Below are positions 48,697 through 56,991 of a stretch of DNA of 64,000 bases, one piece after another. The DNA is from Haematobacter missouriensis (GTDB lineage Bacteria > Pseudomonadota > Alphaproteobacteria > Rhodobacterales > Rhodobacteraceae), in assembly GCF_000740775.1 (NCBI RefSeq), contig NZ_JFGS01000018.1:16898-80897 (forward strand). The letters are read 5' to 3'. The notes under the pieces are model-generated. The model saw nothing but the letters and a program-made list of their open reading frames with translations, did no database searches and was not told the DNA's origin. Position numbers and translations under genes: made by a program. How positions within the stretch are numbered: position 1 is the first letter of the stretch; every line of letters starts with the position of its first letter.

Positions 48697-50339
48697 GGAC
48701 TTCTCCCTCGCTGGCATCTCTCCCAGAAAATCTCATTCCTCCGCCGGGCGAAACCTTTTTCGAACGCTGGAGCATGTTGAATCTGACTGCTGCGGACGAA
48801 GGCCCGGAGAGATCGCGCAGGGGTTCGTGGACGCGGCTCTCTCCCTGCGGGCGGACTCAGGCGACATGCGTTGTTCGGAGCCTGTTCAGGAACTTTCAGA
48901 GCGGTATTGCGCCTGCCGTGGTGTTCCATGAGGACAGCACAGCACATCGAACACGGATGGTGCGCGACCCTTGCAGAAGTTGCGGGTGCTTGGCGAAACG
49001 CAGTTCAGCAAGGGGGGAGGAGCAGGTCGGATGCCTCTCGGCGGATTAAGACGCAGGCGCATTCATGCAGGTCCGAGCGGATCATCGGGGGGAATAGTCC
49101 GCCATGGATCGCGGCCTCCATGCCTTTGAGCTCGAACGTGGGAGGTCTGGAGATCATTCCGCACCGCTCAACCCAGTTGGCCTCAGTTCAAAAGTCACCA
49201 TGCTCAGGGGCGCGGGCCTGACTGGAGCGCGTTCCACGACTATTGCGAGGCTCATAAGTGCGCGGCAGCTTCCGGATGATTCATCTGTCGGTCAATGGAG
49301 GTCGAGGGGCTGAAGATAGAGGGGCTTAGGGACTTCGAACGAAGAACGCCAGTGGCGGCAAGTGGCTCCACTGGTCATCGCTATGCTTGAAATGAAGGTC
49401 TGGCGAGCGTGACGGTCCACCGATTTTCGGGTCAGACAGGGCCTGTCCTCGCGGTATTTCTGCCTGCTAATTCTGGAGGACAGCTTGCGCGGTTTGACGA
49501 GGGGCTGTCCAGGGCCCGGCCGTCGGGAAGGGCGGCCCCCCAGGGCGAGCCAGCGGGGCCGACTTCTCAGCCTCATGCCAAGCCTGCGGGTGATGGCGGG
49601 TCTGTTCCGGATCCGGCTTCAGGCCGAGTTAATCGCGTAGAACGCGCGAGTGGTCCACCGCGGTTTTGGATCCTCGAGCCGGAAGGCACCGTAGCTCATC
49701 CGGGTGAGTCGGAGGGCCCCTCGCATGGGAGACACTTGCCTGGAGGTCCACCGTTTGCCGGGGCCGGGGCCGGGGCAGGGGTTGGACCGGTGCTTGTGCG
49801 GCCCGCTGCCGTCTCAGCAGATCGCGCTGATGCCGACACGCATGGTCTGCACGTGGAGCTTACGCTATGAGATTTTGTGTGTACCTGCTGCCGCCGAGAC
49901 ATCCAGAGCTACGCCACTGCCGGAGGCCCATGCGGATTGCCATTGACCGATGCTCGTTTAGCAGGCTGCTGAAAAAGTCCTGGAGTGTCATGCTATGCGC
50001 CGGAAATCGGAAAATCGGCCCGAAAAGGCCCGGAAGTATATGGATTTCCGGCGGGATTTCGTCTGATGTCGAACGATTTCCACTCCAAGAAGGGCCAAAA
50101 AGCCTCTTTTCAGCAGCCTGTTAGGCGGAGCCGGCTCCGCACCGCCCCCTCATGTTTTCGGTCCCTTGCGTGGCGAGGGGCGGGGGCTGCTCCGTGCGAT
50201 GGCAGGTGAGGAGGCCTGTGTCAGCCATGCGTCGAGACCGCCATTGATACAATGGCGGCGCCGGACGGTATGAGCGCCGCCACCGGACAAAGCTTGCGAC
50301 CCCCGGTACGGCGCTTCTCGTCACCCTCCCGTCCTTACG
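48697..50339. other. Gene-free interval of 1.6 kb
   Basis: Between the DyP and creatinase genes. Open frames here are short, or long only through GC bias, and none shows a family motif. It contains one intact MITE-like repeat (49,959-50,123) and a perfect 16-base palindrome GCGGAGCCGGCTCCGC (50,125-50,140). Base composition from about 49,000 to 49,450 is lower in GC than the neighbours. I see no further identifiable function; decayed mobile DNA is the likely origin. Confidence 0.6.
49959..50123 (+). repeat. MITE-like dispersed repeat, copy 7, with target duplication
   Basis: About 165 bases bounded by CAGGCTGCTGAAAAAG on the left and CTTTTCAGCAGCCTG on the right, and flanked by TTAG on both sides (49,958-49,961 and 50,121-50,124). 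That fits the 4-base YTAR target duplication of the IS5 family. The interior (GCCGGAAATCGGAAAATCGG) matches the copy at 11,881 in the other orientation. It is the clearest copy in the window. Confidence 0.82.
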
Positions 50340-51566
50340 TCATGCCGCCCGGCTCGCTGCGCCGACGATGAGGTGATCCGGGCCGTAGGGGAACCGCGTG
50401 ATATTGTGGCTGCCGGCCTCGCCGATCACCAGGATGTCGTGCTCCCGATAACCGCCCGCGCCGGGCTGGCCTTCGGGGATGGTGATCATCGGCTCCATGC
50501 TGATGACCATGCCCGGCTCCAGTACCGTCTCGCAATCCTCGCGCAGCTCCAGCCCTGCCTCCCGCCCGTAGTAGTGAGACAGCACGCCAAAGCTGTGGCC
50601 ATACCCGAAGCTGCGGTAGCGGAGCAGCCCTTCGGCTGCATACATGTCGTTCAGTTCCGCCGCGATGTCGGAGCATCTGGCGCCCGGCACCAGCAGTTGC
50701 TTGCCCCTGTCATGGACACGACAGTTGAACTCCCACAGCCGCAGGTGGGCATCGCTTGCCTCCTCCGCGAACAGCGTCCGCTCCAGCGCCACGTAATAGC
50801 CCGCGACCATCGGGAAGCAGTTGAGCGAAAGGATATCGCCACGCTGGATACGCCGCGACGTGACGGGGTTGTGTGCGCCATCCGTATTGATGCCCGACTG
50901 GAACCATGTCCACGTGTCCATCAATTCAGCCTCCGGCCAGCTTCGGGCGATTTCGCGCACCATCGTGGCGGTGGAGTGCAAAGCCACCTCATGCTCCGGC
51001 ACGCCTGTGCCCGTGGCCTCTACGCAGGCCGCGCCGCCTATATCCGCGATCCGCGCCATTTCGGTGATATGCGCGATCTCCTCCGCCGATTTTATCATGC
51101 GGAGCCGCATGGCGGGCGCGGCGATGTCCACGAACACAACACTTGGAAAGGCATCCTGCAGCAGATTAAGAAGATCGACGCTCACCTGGTCGAACTCGAT
51201 CCCCACGCGCCTTGCCGCTCCGATCACCTGTGCGATGGCATGGAAGTAGTTGTCCTTTTGCCAGTCGGTATAGGTGAGATTGCGCCCGAATGTCCGGCGC
51301 CATGGCTGGCCCCCGTCGATCCCCGCGCTGATCGAGGTCGCATGCTCGTGATCGACAAGCAACCCATAGCGCCGACCAAACTGGCAGTACATGAAGTCGG
51401 CGTAATAGTTGATATTGTGGTAGGAGGTGAACAGCGCCGCGTCTATCCGCGCCTGCGCCATGTAGCTTCGGATCGCCGTCAGCCTGCGCTGCATTTCACC
51501 CGCGGAAAATGTCCCCGCCACCTTGCTGCCGTTGCCGGAGAAGTCCTGAAGTCTTTCGCGTTCCAT
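50340..51566 (-). CDS. Creatinase (creatine amidinohydrolase, M24 family)
   Basis: 408 aa (Pseudomonas putida creatinase is about 403). Hydrolyses creatine to sarcosine and urea in the cytoplasm. It follows creatinase along its whole length: FTSYHNINYYADFMYCQFGR, SAGIDGGQPWRRTFG, RMIKSAEEIAHITEMARIAD, ELMDTWTWFQSGINTDGAHN, GDILSLNCFPMVAGYYVALE, FGYGHSFGVLSHYYGREAGL and MVISMEPMITIPEGQPGAGG. The His in YGHSFG and the Glu residues of the pita-bread fold are in place; the metal ligands of true M24 peptidases are not all needed in creatinase. Divergent from a LysR gene. No creatininase, sarcosine oxidase or urease lies next to it. Confidence 0.93.
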   Translation of the reverse strand: MERERLQDFSGNGSKVAGTFSAGEMQRRLTAIRSYMAQARIDAALFTSYHNINYYADFMYCQFGRRYGLLVDHEHATSISAGIDGGQPWRRTFGRNLTYTDWQKDNYFHAIAQVIGAARRVGIEFDQVSVDLLNLLQDAFPSVVFVDIAAPAMRLRMIKSAEEIAHITEMARIADIGGAACVEATGTGVPEHEVALHSTATMVREIARSWPEAELMDTWTWFQSGINTDGAHNPVTSRRIQRGDILSLNCFPMVAGYYVALERTLFAEEASDAHLRLWEFNCRVHDRGKQLLVPGARCSDIAAELNDMYAAEGLLRYRSFGYGHSFGVLSHYYGREAGLELREDCETVLEPGMVISMEPMITIPEGQPGAGGYREHDILVIGEAGSHNITRFPYGPDHLIVGAASRAA

Positions 51567-51630
51567 CTGCCATCCTCATTACTTTTTTCAAGAATGGCGG
51601 TTCGGATTGCCCACGTCAAAAGAGCATTTA

Positions 51631-51644
51631 TAATAGGCCTATTA
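51631..51644. promoter_or_regulatory. Palindromic operator between creatinase and LysR genes
   Basis: Perfect 14-base palindrome TAATAGG-CCTATTA in the 98-base divergent gap, 21 bases before the lysR ATG. AT-rich dyads in this position are usual for autoregulating LysR proteins that also control the divergent gene. Confidence 0.6.
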
Positions 51645-51664
51645 GATATTCTCATGTAAGGCCC

Positions 51665-52564
51665 ATGTCGCAACCGCCGCTGACCGCTCTCCGTGCCTTT
51701 GAGGCTGTCGCCCGTACCGGAAGCTTCCGGGGCGCGGCCGAGAGTCTGTTCGTCACCCAGCCCGCGATCAGTCATCAGGTCCGGCATCTGGAGGAATGGC
51801 TTGGCGCGGCGCTTTTCGACCGGAGCGGGCGGGTGCCCCGCCTCACGCCACGCGGCGTAGCGCTTGCCCGTGACCTCACCACCGCGTTTGACGGGATTGA
51901 TGCCGCCTGCCGTCGTGCGCGTCCGGCGACGGCTGAGGAGGTGCTGGTCGTAGCAGCGATTCCTTCTGTTGCGATCTGCTGGTTGATCCCGCGTCTGCCC
52001 GGCTTCCGGGTGCTTCACCCGGACATCCAGCTTCACGTCATCTACGCGCACCATGGCCATGCCATCGATTTCGCCCGAACGGATCTCGCCTTTACCTTTT
52101 CCGACGTGCCGCCCACGGGAGAGGGGCTGACGGCGGAGCGGTTTCTTTCGGGGCGGAGCGTGCCTGTGGCAAGCCCCGCTCTGGCCGAACCGCCGGCTGC
52201 ACCGCTGACCGCGGAGTGGCTGCTGAAGGCGGGGCTTCTGCACGACAGCGACACGTCCGGCTGGAAGACCTGGTTTGCGCGCGTGGGCCAGCCTGCTCCC
52301 GATCGTTTGCCGGGAGCGATGTTTGAGGATTTCAACCTGCTCCGTGCCGCGGCTCTGGCAGGACAGGGGGTGGCGCTCTGCTCCCTCTCCATGATCCGTC
52401 CAGATCTGGCGGAGGGGCGGCTTGTGCAGCTCTCCGACATACCGGTGCTGGAGGAGTTCGATTACTATCTGACGCAATCGGCGCTGACCCCGCGCGACGC
52501 GCCACGCATCAAGGCGCGACAGGCGTTCCTCTCATGGATTGCTGCTGAGCGGCGCGGCGAGTGA
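51665..52564 (+). CDS. LysR-family regulator (GcvA-like), probable creatinase regulator
   Basis: 299 aa from ATG 51665; this start gives the GcvA-type beginning MSQPPLTALRAFEAVARTGS, then FRGAAESLFVTQPAISHQVR in the helix-turn-helix. The effector domain shows IDFARTDLAFTFSDVPPTGE, MFEDFNLLRAAALAGQGVAL and RLVQLSDIPV. GcvA-like regulators respond to glycine-type small amines; the divergent creatinase suggests creatine or sarcosine as a signal, an inference only. The frame is open back to 51509, overlapping the creatinase start, which is unlikely to be coding. Confidence 0.85.
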   Translation: MSQPPLTALRAFEAVARTGSFRGAAESLFVTQPAISHQVRHLEEWLGAALFDRSGRVPRLTPRGVALARDLTTAFDGIDAACRRARPATAEEVLVVAAIPSVAICWLIPRLPGFRVLHPDIQLHVIYAHHGHAIDFARTDLAFTFSDVPPTGEGLTAERFLSGRSVPVASPALAEPPAAPLTAEWLLKAGLLHDSDTSGWKTWFARVGQPAPDRLPGAMFEDFNLLRAAALAGQGVALCSLSMIRPDLAEGRLVQLSDIPVLEEFDYYLTQSALTPRDAPRIKARQAFLSWIAAERRGE

Positions 52565-52716
52565 GGGAGGAGAGGTGCGGGCCTTGTCCCGATGACCTGC
52601 GGTATGGACGGGCTGGTTCGGAAGACCTGGCGCGTGGCCACCGTCAGGCCCCGGCCTGTCGAGTCCGTGCCCGTCAAGCCTCGCCCGTAAAGCCCCCGGC
52701 TCGCAGGCCCCGCCCC

Positions 52717-53664
52717 TCAGGCCTGAACGGGGCGCCGCCAGGCGAAGAAATCCGCAGGCGCGCGGGACAGCAGGTCGCGCGCCATCGCCTCGCCCATCGC
52801 GGCGGCATCGGCAGGCGTGCCGCGCGTTTCCACCGTCAGCCGGGCGTTGCCGTCGGGCGTCAGGATCTCGCCCCGGAAACGCAGAAGATCACCCTCGAAT
52901 TCCGCAAGTCCGGCGATCGGCGTCTCGCAGGAGCCCTCCAGCGTGGCGAGGAAGGCCCGCTCGCAGGCCATCTGAATTTCGGTTGGCCGATGGTGGAGTG
53001 GGGCCGTCAGCATTGCAGCCAGCGCATCCTCCCGCCGCCGCTGAATGACGAGCGCGCCCTGTCCCACGGCGGGCAGCATGTCATCGGCGGAGACAACGGT
53101 CTTCGCGTGATCCTGCATGCCGAGCCGGTTCAGCCCCGCGAGGGCGAGGAAGGTCGCGGCGGCCACGCCGTCCCCCAGTTTCCTGAGCCGGGTCTGAACA
53201 TTTCCGCGAAAGTTCACCACCTGAAGATCGGGCCGCAGGTGCAGCGCCTGTGCCCTCCGGCGCATGCTGGAAGTGCCCAGAACCGCTCCCTCCGGCAAAT
53301 CGGCCAGCGTCGCCCAGCCGGTCGAAAGGAATACGTCGCGCGGATCCTCACGCTCCAGATGGCAGTCGGAGATGAGGCCCGCAGGCTCCTCTACCGCCAT
53401 GTCCTTTACGCAATGCACGGCGAGGTCGATGGAGCCGGAAAGCAGCGCCTCCTCGATCTCCTTGGTGAACAGTCCTTTGCCACCGATCTCCTTCAACGCG
53501 CGGTCCTGCACGCGGTCGGCGGTGGTGGAGATCACCACGATCTCGAACCGGTCCTCCGGCAGACCATGCGCGGCCATGAGGAGGTTGCGCGTCTCGACCG
53601 CCTGCGCCACGGCGAGCGGTGACCCACGGGTTCCGATCTTCAGCGGGACAGTAACGTCTGGCAT
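52717..53664 (-). CDS. hemC: Hydroxymethylbilane synthase (porphobilinogen deaminase)
   Basis: 315 aa from ATG 53664 (MPDVTVPLKIGTRGSPLAVA). Joins four porphobilinogens into hydroxymethylbilane in haem and bacteriochlorophyll synthesis. Family stretches: GGKGLFTKEIEEALLSGSID, LAVHCVKDM (usually VHSxKDxP; the catalytic Asp is kept, Ser is Cys), LGTSSMRRRAQ, VNFRGNVQTRLRKL, AVGQGALVIQRR and LEGSCETPI with the Cys that carries the dipyrromethane cofactor. Its usual neighbours hemD or a divergent tsaD are absent; here it lies downstream of cytochrome c genes of the amine dehydrogenase cluster. A frame upstream to 53847 is not conserved. Confidence 0.9.
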   Translation of the reverse strand: MPDVTVPLKIGTRGSPLAVAQAVETRNLLMAAHGLPEDRFEIVVISTTADRVQDRALKEIGGKGLFTKEIEEALLSGSIDLAVHCVKDMAVEEPAGLISDCHLEREDPRDVFLSTGWATLADLPEGAVLGTSSMRRRAQALHLRPDLQVVNFRGNVQTRLRKLGDGVAAATFLALAGLNRLGMQDHAKTVVSADDMLPAVGQGALVIQRRREDALAAMLTAPLHHRPTEIQMACERAFLATLEGSCETPIAGLAEFEGDLLRFRGEILTPDGNARLTVETRGTPADAAAMGEAMARDLLSRAPADFFAWRRPVQA

Positions 53665-53927
53665 CGGCAGGCTCCGTATCATGTCGGATCGGATAGCGGC
53701 CCAACCCCGGAACCGCAACGGCAATTCCGTGACGTCATACGGAGGTCTTGGTGTAGAGTTCGCGCCCGCACCGCCCCGACCAGCACACCGGCAGGGGTGG
53801 CCCGGAGGTACGCGGCCGGGGCGAAGTCCGCGCGCGGGCACCCGCATACGCCATCGACGCGGCCAGACCGAGGGGCAGACCGTTTCCGTCGAACGGTATC
53901 CGGGATAGTCGGTGGCAGGGAAGATTG

Positions 53928-54078
53928 GCAGCTTTGTGAAAAGGGCTTCTCGCCGCGCCTTCGGCTGGAAATCGTTCGAAATCGGAGGAATGCGGCCTTA
54001 TGGCCAGACGTTCTGGGCCCGTTTCACGATTTTCAGAGCAGAGGGATGACAGTTCAGAACTTTTCCAGCAGCCTCTCG
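53928..54078 (-). repeat. MITE-like dispersed repeat, degenerate copy 8
   Basis: About 150 bases in the orientation of 11,881: GGCTGGAAATCGTTCGAAATC and CCCGTTTCACGATTTTCAGA recall that copy, and it ends ACTTTTCCAGCAGCCTC. Located between hemC and the cytochrome c gene; the rest of the gap (53,665-53,927) shows nothing I can name. Confidence 0.58.
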
Positions 54079-54091
54079 GGGTCCAAGATAA

Positions 54092-54826
54092 TCAGGGCCA
54101 GGGATATGGTGCCGTAGCCTTGCCCTCGGCGGCCAGGCGATCAACGACCTCGCGGCGGGCGCCCACGATGTCGCGCATCGGCTCGGCATGGCGGCGAGCG
54201 ATTTCCTCTTCGGTAAAGGCGGGCACATCCGTCGCGGGATCGCCCCATTCCGCCACCACATAATTCAGCACGGCGGCGATCTCCGCCGGGGAGAGATCGG
54301 CTGAATTGATGCCGGGCACATGGGCGATATAGCTCCGCCCCCGGTCATCCGCCGCAAGTGCGGAAATGCTGTCGAGGAAGGTGGGCACCCCGCCCATCTC
54401 CGTTCCCTCGCCGGTCATGCCGTGACATCCCGCACACCGCAGGACATAGTTTACATGCGCGGATCGCGCACCCGTCTGGCCTTCTGCCAAAGCGGGCGCC
54501 GCCAGCATCGCGGCCGCCACGATCCCCCGCAGCGCGCTTCCCAAGGATTTCCGAGCGGGCGCGCTGAGACAGCGGCGTACCAGCGCCAAGCCCGTGCGTA
54601 TCGGCTGTCCTTGCGCGGCCTGTATCCGGTCTGCTCCCGCAGTGCCCATTCCCGCCGTATATGTGCGCGAACAGGACCGGGGCCGTACCCGCGACAGTCG
54701 CTTCCCTGTGCCGCCTGCCAGCATCAGTTCCGATATCATCGGCTGCGCGCCGCTCTGGTCTGCGGGGGCGGATAACGACGGGCTCCGCCCCGGCCCGTTC
54801 GGACGAGCTTGCACAGACCTGGTCAT
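54092..54826 (-). CDS. Monohaem cytochrome c, amine dehydrogenase cluster
   Basis: 244 aa from ATG 54826, one base after the preceding stop, with AAGGGAG upstream. Only the last 150 residues look like a protein family: a signal-like segment (RGIVAAAMLAAPALAEGQTG), then the haem site CAGCH followed by GMTGEGTEMGGVPTFLDSIS, and a later region LSPAEIAAVLNYVVAEWGDP typical of class I cytochromes. The first 90-100 residues are Arg/Pro-rich and not conserved, so the real start may be nearer the signal (for example the GTG about 30 residues before the cleavage site). It probably takes electrons from the amine dehydrogenase in the periplasm. Confidence 0.75.
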   Translation of the reverse strand: MTRSVQARPNGPGRSPSLSAPADQSGAQPMISELMLAGGTGKRLSRVRPRSCSRTYTAGMGTAGADRIQAAQGQPIRTGLALVRRCLSAPARKSLGSALRGIVAAAMLAAPALAEGQTGARSAHVNYVLRCAGCHGMTGEGTEMGGVPTFLDSISALAADDRGRSYIAHVPGINSADLSPAEIAAVLNYVVAEWGDPATDVPAFTEEEIARRHAEPMRDIVGARREVVDRLAAEGKATAPYPWP

Positions 54827-54827
54827 C

Positions 54828-55256
54828 TCACTCTCCCTTGCGGAGCTTGCGCAGGGCTGCATGGTCGGGGGGAGTGGCGAGCGTGGTCGCCGTGAGCTCC
54901 TCCGTCACCGGCTGCGCCAGTCCGTTGAGCGTTTGTAGCACGTAGGAGGCTACCTCCGCCATCTCCGCGGGGGAAAGTTGCGTCTGTTCCGGCATGGCGA
55001 GGCCAATGTAATCCACCCCGGCGACGGTGATCCGGCCGGTGAGACCGGAGGCCAGCACACCCGCGATGTAGTCGGGAGCCTTTGGCCCGAGCCGCGTCCA
55101 CAGTTCGGCGTCCACCAGCGGCGGGGCGAGCCCCGGCGTGCCGACGCCGCCCTCCGCATGGCAGGCCGCGCAATTGTCGGCAAAGAGAGCTGCGCCATCC
55201 GCCAGCGCCGCCCCTGGAAGGGCGGCGGCAAGGATGAACGTGGCGATCTTATTCAT
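54828..55256 (-). CDS. Small monohaem cytochrome c, probable electron acceptor
   Basis: 142 aa from ATG 55256 (MNKIATFILAAALPGAALAD signal). Haem motif CAACH at residues 29-33, then GVGTPGLAPPLVDAELW, an axial-Met candidate in YIGLAMPEQTQLSPAEMAEV and the closing helix VASYVLQTLNGLAQPV. Overlaps the small-subunit gene by 8 bases. In the Alcaligenes faecalis aau cluster a small periplasmic monohaem cytochrome (orf-2) has exactly this position behind the small subunit, whereas mau clusters have amicyanin (mauC). Confidence 0.86.
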   Translation of the reverse strand: MNKIATFILAAALPGAALADGAALFADNCAACHAEGGVGTPGLAPPLVDAELWTRLGPKAPDYIAGVLASGLTGRITVAGVDYIGLAMPEQTQLSPAEMAEVASYVLQTLNGLAQPVTEELTATTLATPPDHAALRKLRKGE

Positions 55257-55770
55257 CCGCCAGTCCCACGACGACCGACACGGTGCAGTGATAGCCCTTG
55301 TCGGTATTGGCCATGCACCAGTTGATGTCGTTGTAGAGGCCCATGCGGTAGCCGGGACGCTCGCCCTTCGACGTGTAGCAGGACGTGGCCGAGGAAACCG
55401 ACGCCTTGCCGCAGCAGTCGTTGTAGGAAACGAGGTAATCCTTATTGTCATCCGGGTTGCGGCAGGTGCCGACCCACGACACGGCAGAGGCGGAAGATCC
55501 GGGCGGGCAGGAGGTCAGCGACCCGCCGGAGGTGGAGCACAAGTTGCCGTCGAGCGCGCAGTGCCGCCAGTAATCGCAGGCGTCCTCCGCGGTCTCCGCA
55601 GCCTTGGCGCGGCGGTCGAAGGGCAGGATCGGCGAAATGGCGACACCGGCGAGCACTGCTCCAGCCTTGGCAAGGAAGGAACGGCGGCCATGGGTCCGGG
55701 CGGAGCTGCGGGCGCCGGTCTCGACTGCCGCGTCGAGTGTCTTGAAGAGCTTGTCGGTCAAGCGGGTCAT
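55249..55770 (-). CDS. aauA: Amine dehydrogenase small (TTQ) subunit
   Basis: 173 aa from ATG 55770. Long Tat-type leader with the twin arginine at residues 29-30 (HGRRSFLAKAGAVLAG). Mature part: CDYWRHCALDGNLC, SCPPGSSASAVSWVGTCRNP, DYLVSYNDCCGK, NDINWCMANTDKGYHCTVSV. The two Trp that form tryptophan tryptophylquinone are W99 and W151. Sequence details (ISW/VSW-xGTC, NDxNWCMAN) are nearer aromatic amine dehydrogenase than methylamine dehydrogenase. Ten Cys are found (65, 71, 78, 88, 103, 119, 120, 131, 152, 162); the Cys expected at about 80 and 129 are missing. Periplasmic, forms a heterotetramer with the large subunit. Confidence 0.92.
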   Translation of the reverse strand: MTRLTDKLFKTLDAAVETGARSSARTHGRRSFLAKAGAVLAGVAISPILPFDRRAKAAETAEDACDYWRHCALDGNLCSTSGGSLTSCPPGSSASAVSWVGTCRNPDDNKDYLVSYNDCCGKASVSSATSCYTSKGERPGYRMGLYNDINWCMANTDKGYHCTVSVVVGLADE

Positions 55771-55855
55771 GGAACGTTTCCCTTTCAGATGCGGGTCCGG
55801 GCCGAAGCGCCGGAAGAGAGGTTGGGACATCCACCGCCGGGGGTGGACAGGAGAT

Positions 55856-56443
55856 TCAGGCCGGGGCGGCGGCGAGGCTCTGGATGGACGGGCGGCCGAG
55901 TTCCGCGGCGTGGAACAGGCTCTCGAGCTGCTCGCGGTTGTTGACGAGGCCCTTGGCGCGGATCACGCCGTTGCCGTCGATCAGCACTGCGAAAGGCAGC
56001 TTCGCCACCTTGAACGTCATCCCGAGGTCGGAGGAGAGCGTATAGGGGAAATCCTGCAACCGCTCCTTGCCGATCATCGCGAGATGCGGTTCCGGCTTGC
56101 CATCGGAGGCGAGGACCACGTCCAGCCAATCCCCCTCCGCCCGCGCGGCAGTGCGCAGCGCGGGGACGAGCGCCTTGCAGATCGGGCAGCTTGTCGAGAG
56201 GAAGAATACGAGCTGGCTCCGTCCCGATGCACCGCCCAGCGGGACCGGCGCGCCGTTCAGGTTGGGCAGCAGCATCTCCGGCACGCGGGCGCCGATGTCG
56301 GGGCCCTTGTCTGCCATCATGGCGCCGACAGGCTGCACCCGCTCCAGCAGAACGCCGATCTGGCGGGCGAGGGCAAAGACGACGGCGATCAGGATCATCA
56401 CCACGATCCAGAGCGCGACCACCGCGAAGGTAAGAATATTCAT
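55856..56443 (-). CDS. mauD: MauD-type thiol-disulfide protein for amine dehydrogenase maturation
   Basis: 195 aa. One N-terminal membrane anchor (residues 3-25, FAVVALWIVVMILIAVVFAL) and a periplasmic thioredoxin-like domain with the redox site CPIC (86-89) in FFLSTSCPICKALVPALR, then KLPFAVLIDGNGVIRAKGLV. MauD proteins are needed to form or shuffle the many disulfides of the small subunit. It lies 85 bases upstream of that gene and 12 bases behind mauE. Confidence 0.91.
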   Translation of the reverse strand: MNILTFAVVALWIVVMILIAVVFALARQIGVLLERVQPVGAMMADKGPDIGARVPEMLLPNLNGAPVPLGGASGRSQLVFFLSTSCPICKALVPALRTAARAEGDWLDVVLASDGKPEPHLAMIGKERLQDFPYTLSSDLGMTFKVAKLPFAVLIDGNGVIRAKGLVNNREQLESLFHAAELGRPSIQSLAAAPA

Positions 56444-56455
56444 CGGTTCTCTCCG

Positions 56456-56989
56456 TCAGGATCGCGCCGCGAGGCGCATATGGCCGGCATTGGCCAGAAG
56501 CCGCTCGACGATGCCATAGACGCACCAGAGCGTAATTCCCGCCGCGAGTGCGACCGCCGCCGCCGCCGGGCCCATCGGCCCTTCCGGCAGCAGAACGACA
56601 GCGAGCGCGGCGGCGGCGAGGATGAGGTTGCGCAGGATCACGGGCCGGGAGACGATCTGCGGCGCGCCGCCGCAGCCGCATTCGATCCGGTCTTTTCCCG
56701 CGCGGAGCGCCAGTCCCATCGCCACGCCATAGCCCGCGAAAAGCGCCGCCGCGAGCGCGCCGCCCGCCACCCGTGTCCACGGCATGACAAGAAGCGCCAC
56801 CGCACCCGCTTCTGACGCGATCAGCAGACGGAGGACGACGGCCTCCCGCCCCGGCGGGACAAGACCGTAGCCCGCCACGAAACCGGTGGTTTCGAGGAAG
56901 GACTGCGCCTTGTGCCACGCCGCGCCGAGCAGGATCAGCGCCACGAAGGCGGTGAGCGCGCCCGAGAGATAGACGCCTGCCTCCGTCAT
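56456..56989 (-). CDS. mauE: MauE-type membrane protein for amine dehydrogenase maturation
   Basis: 177 aa from ATG 56989 (GGAG five bases upstream; a GTG at 56995 is also possible). Five or so membrane segments of the MauE/DoxX family: ALTAFVALILLGAAWHKAQS, AVVLRLLIASEAGAVALLVM, AAALFAGYGVAMGLALRAGK, and a conserved short loop DRIECGCGGAPQIVSRPVIL with the paired Cys. MauE acts with MauD in the inner membrane, like a disulfide-generating couple. Its start lies next to the end of the large-subunit gene. Confidence 0.9.
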   Translation of the reverse strand: MTEAGVYLSGALTAFVALILLGAAWHKAQSFLETTGFVAGYGLVPPGREAVVLRLLIASEAGAVALLVMPWTRVAGGALAAALFAGYGVAMGLALRAGKDRIECGCGGAPQIVSRPVILRNLILAAAALAVVLLPEGPMGPAAAAVALAAGITLWCVYGIVERLLANAGHMRLAARS

Positions 56990-56991
56990 GG

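Noticed and set aside
49409..49870. Possible 153-codon gene in the 48.7-50.3 kb gap
   Set aside because: Pro/Gly/Arg-rich product of GC bias, no family motif, overlapping frames on both strands.
50125..50140. Palindrome GCGGAGCCGGCTCCGC as terminator
   Set aside because: No T-run follows on either strand, no loop is available in the centre, and the nearest gene ends 200 bases away.
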